This document shows positions 6,202 through 7,060 of a DNA stretch of 7,060 bases, in pieces; the first letter of the stretch is position 1, and each line of letters begins with the position of its first letter. The position numbers were made by a program, and so were the translations under genes. The notes beneath the pieces are model-generated. The model worked only from the letters and a program-made list of their open reading frames with translations, made no database searches and was not told where the DNA came from. Source of the DNA: Bacillota bacterium (lineage in GTDB: Bacteria > Bacillota > Clostridia > Lachnospirales > Lachnospiraceae); NCBI GenBank assembly GCA_023436225.1, contig JAEZKA010000014.1, forward strand, positions 1 to 7,060, given 5' to 3'.

Positions 6202-6231
6202 ATTATTCCTAAAAAACAGGAAATCAGTCAA
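6202..6231 (-). promoter_or_regulatory. Leftward promoter opposing the Cys-rich gene promoter
   Basis: Read on the minus strand, TTGACT (6226-6231) and AATAAT (6202-6207) are separated by 18 bases, with five of six matches in each box. The predicted start, near 6195, coincides with that of the rightward promoter, so the two polymerases would exclude one another. Confidence 0.4.
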
Positions 6232-6279
6232 GCACTGTTACATATGATACATTGTAATTATTATTAGGAGGAACAATAA

Positions 6280-6498
6280 ATGAGTGATTTAGCAGCAACA
6301 GGTTGCGACAACGGAAGAGGCGGATGTGGATTTGGTGACAATAATATGTGTCTTATCATCATCCTCTTATTATTCTGCTGTAATGGCAACAGCGGTTTCT
6401 TAGGAGGCGGTAGTGGTTGTGGAAATGATGGCTGTGGCAGTATTATTTGGATCATCCTTATCCTCTGCTGCTGCTGTGGCGGTGGCGGCTTTTTCTAA
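6280..6498 (+). CDS. Cys/Gly-rich small protein with two hydrophobic repeats (72 aa)
   Basis: Eleven cysteines and nineteen glycines in 72 residues. The chain repeats one plan twice: a Gly/Cys/Asn segment (8-23; 42-53), then a short aliphatic stretch (CLIIILLLFCC, 24-34; SIIWIILILCCCC, 54-66), then glycines and Phe. It has no classical signal peptide, and the hydrophobic stretches are short for membrane spans. It resembles small proteins from Clostridia that databases label 'chorion class high-cysteine HCB protein 13', a name based on composition only. The function is unknown; a spore-surface or metal/redox role is speculation. AGGAGG (6266-6271) lies eight bases before ATG, a strong site. 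The gene is monocistronic, with a strong terminator at 6539-6576. The frame opposite it is only a shadow. Confidence 0.85.
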   Translation: MSDLAATGCDNGRGGCGFGDNNMCLIIILLLFCCNGNSGFLGGGSGCGNDGCGSIIWIILILCCCCGGGGFF

Positions 6499-6538
6499 AA
6501 GCTAATGCTCTCACAGATATGAACTTCTAATTCTGAAG

Positions 6539-6576
6539 AAACAAGAAGGCCGCTATTCACGGCCTTCTTGTTTTTT
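6539..6576. terminator. Strong intrinsic terminator shared by convergent small genes
   Basis: A 14-bp stem whose core AAGAAGGCCG (6543-6552) pairs with CGGCCTTCTT (6560-6569), extending outward to 6539/6573, with a seven-base loop (6553-6559) and a T-run 6571-6576. In the minus direction it directly follows the stop codon of the 49-aa ORF and ends with TTTCTTC, so it can serve both genes. Confidence 0.92.
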
Positions 6577-6724
6577 ATCTTTTCTTTCTTTGATTCTTTA
6601 AGCGCTCAAAACACTCTCTGTCAATTTCATACACCGTATTGTCTTCGAATATCAAATCATCCTCCATTTCGCTACTGCTCTTTGGCGTATTAGGAAGGCT
6701 GTTATTCTCCTTGAAGGGAGTCAT
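6575..6724 (-). CDS. Small hypothetical protein, 49 aa
   Basis: An ORF on the minus strand beginning MTPFKENNSLPNTPKSSSE, with an acidic middle (EDDLIFEDNTVYEID) and a basic tail (RLKNQRKKR). The N-terminal third is polar and probably disordered; the rest looks like a short helix with opposite charges at its two ends. No membrane segment or known domain is seen, and I do not recognise the family. Codon choice and amino-acid mix look genuine. The stop codon abuts the terminator at 6539-6576, as expected for a real gene. The weak point is initiation: no good ribosome site precedes ATG 6724, and an in-frame TAA lies five codons upstream. The internal Met20 is also poorly placed. A hairpin with a CTCC loop lies just upstream (6740-6755). 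Confidence 0.6.
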   Translation of the reverse strand: MTPFKENNSLPNTPKSSSEMEDDLIFEDNTVYEIDRECFERLKNQRKKR

Positions 6725-7060
6725 TGGTTTATCATATTAAAAACCGGAGGGTTTTCCGGAAGAATAATATTTTCCGTTCATGCACTGCCTCTAAATATAT
6801 TGTCATTTTAATATATGACTATTTTTTACAAAGGTCCTTAAAATGATCGAATCTCCTACTACTTTCTTATATACAAATGATAATATTGGGGTGGGAAGGA
6901 AGGTCTAATGTCGGGCTCTTTATTAATACCCGTATTTTTATACAAATTGACGCTTATCATTAGTATTAACATTTCATTTATCTTCCTTTAAATTCCTATT
7001 TTTTTCTTTTATTACCCCAAAAATATTTCAGTAATAATTATACCGGCATTTTTTATAAAA
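6725..7060. other. AT-rich right edge without a supported gene
   Basis: It contains alternative small hairpins at 6740-6759, a GTCAT/ATGAC repeat (6802-6806/6815-6819), and several very short ORFs. Among these are a 27-codon hydrophobic plus-strand frame (6908-6991) and a 37-codon minus-strand frame (6859-6972). None has enough support to call as a gene. No terminator with a clear stem and T-run was found. Confidence 0.5.

Noticed and set aside
6264..6455. 63-codon proline-rich minus-strand frame
   Set aside because: It is the complement of Gly codons in the Cys-rich gene, which has a strong ribosome site and terminator.
1..7060. CRISPR array, insertion sequence, tRNA, prophage or transfer signatures
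   Set aside because: I saw no regularly spaced repeats, transposase motifs, tRNA cloverleaf or attachment duplications on either strand.

Overview
This is a low-GC bacterial window with strong AGGAGG-type ribosome binding sites, close-to-consensus vegetative promoters and U-tailed hairpin terminators. These traits, together with the clostridial-type xylose isomerase and a Cys/Gly-rich small protein of a kind I associate with Clostridia, point to an anaerobic, probably plant-sugar-using member of Clostridia (Lachnospiraceae-like). The assignment is inference from protein character. No mobile element, CRISPR array, tRNA or rRNA was seen.

Layout from left to right. Positions 1-124 hold no gene I can name, followed by a bidirectional terminator (126-167). 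xylA (250-1566, minus) encodes a complete class II xylose isomerase. The 296-base divergent gap (1567-1862) holds a promoter for each flanking gene, each with a perfect inverted repeat laid over it. Rightward runs a two-gene, translationally coupled operon: a PadR-family repressor (1863-2213) and a six-helix membrane protein with an N-terminal HAAS-type domain (2206-3270). It ends in two abutting hairpins that use almost every base from 3270 to 3373. Leftward into this point come a probable 47-residue small gene (3383-3526), an intracellular subtilisin-like S8 protease (3504-4667) and an AraC-family regulator (4814-5725), which has its own promoter and inverted repeat.

The 554-base gap 5726-6279 is the least explained part. 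It has a promoter reading right to a 72-residue, 11-cysteine protein (6280-6498), and an overlapping opposed promoter reading left to a U-tailed hairpin about 340 bases away, so it may encode a small RNA. The Cys-rich gene ends at a 14-bp stem terminator shared with a convergent 49-residue small gene (6575-6724) that was found by reading the minus strand. The last 336 bases contain only weak hairpins and tiny ORFs.

The genes do not form one pathway. xylA is metabolic. padR plus the HAAS protein is a self-contained envelope-signalling or regulatory module. araC may control itself and possibly the protease downstream. The most original material is in the small genes and promoter palindromes rather than in the large genes, and no fully new system is evident.
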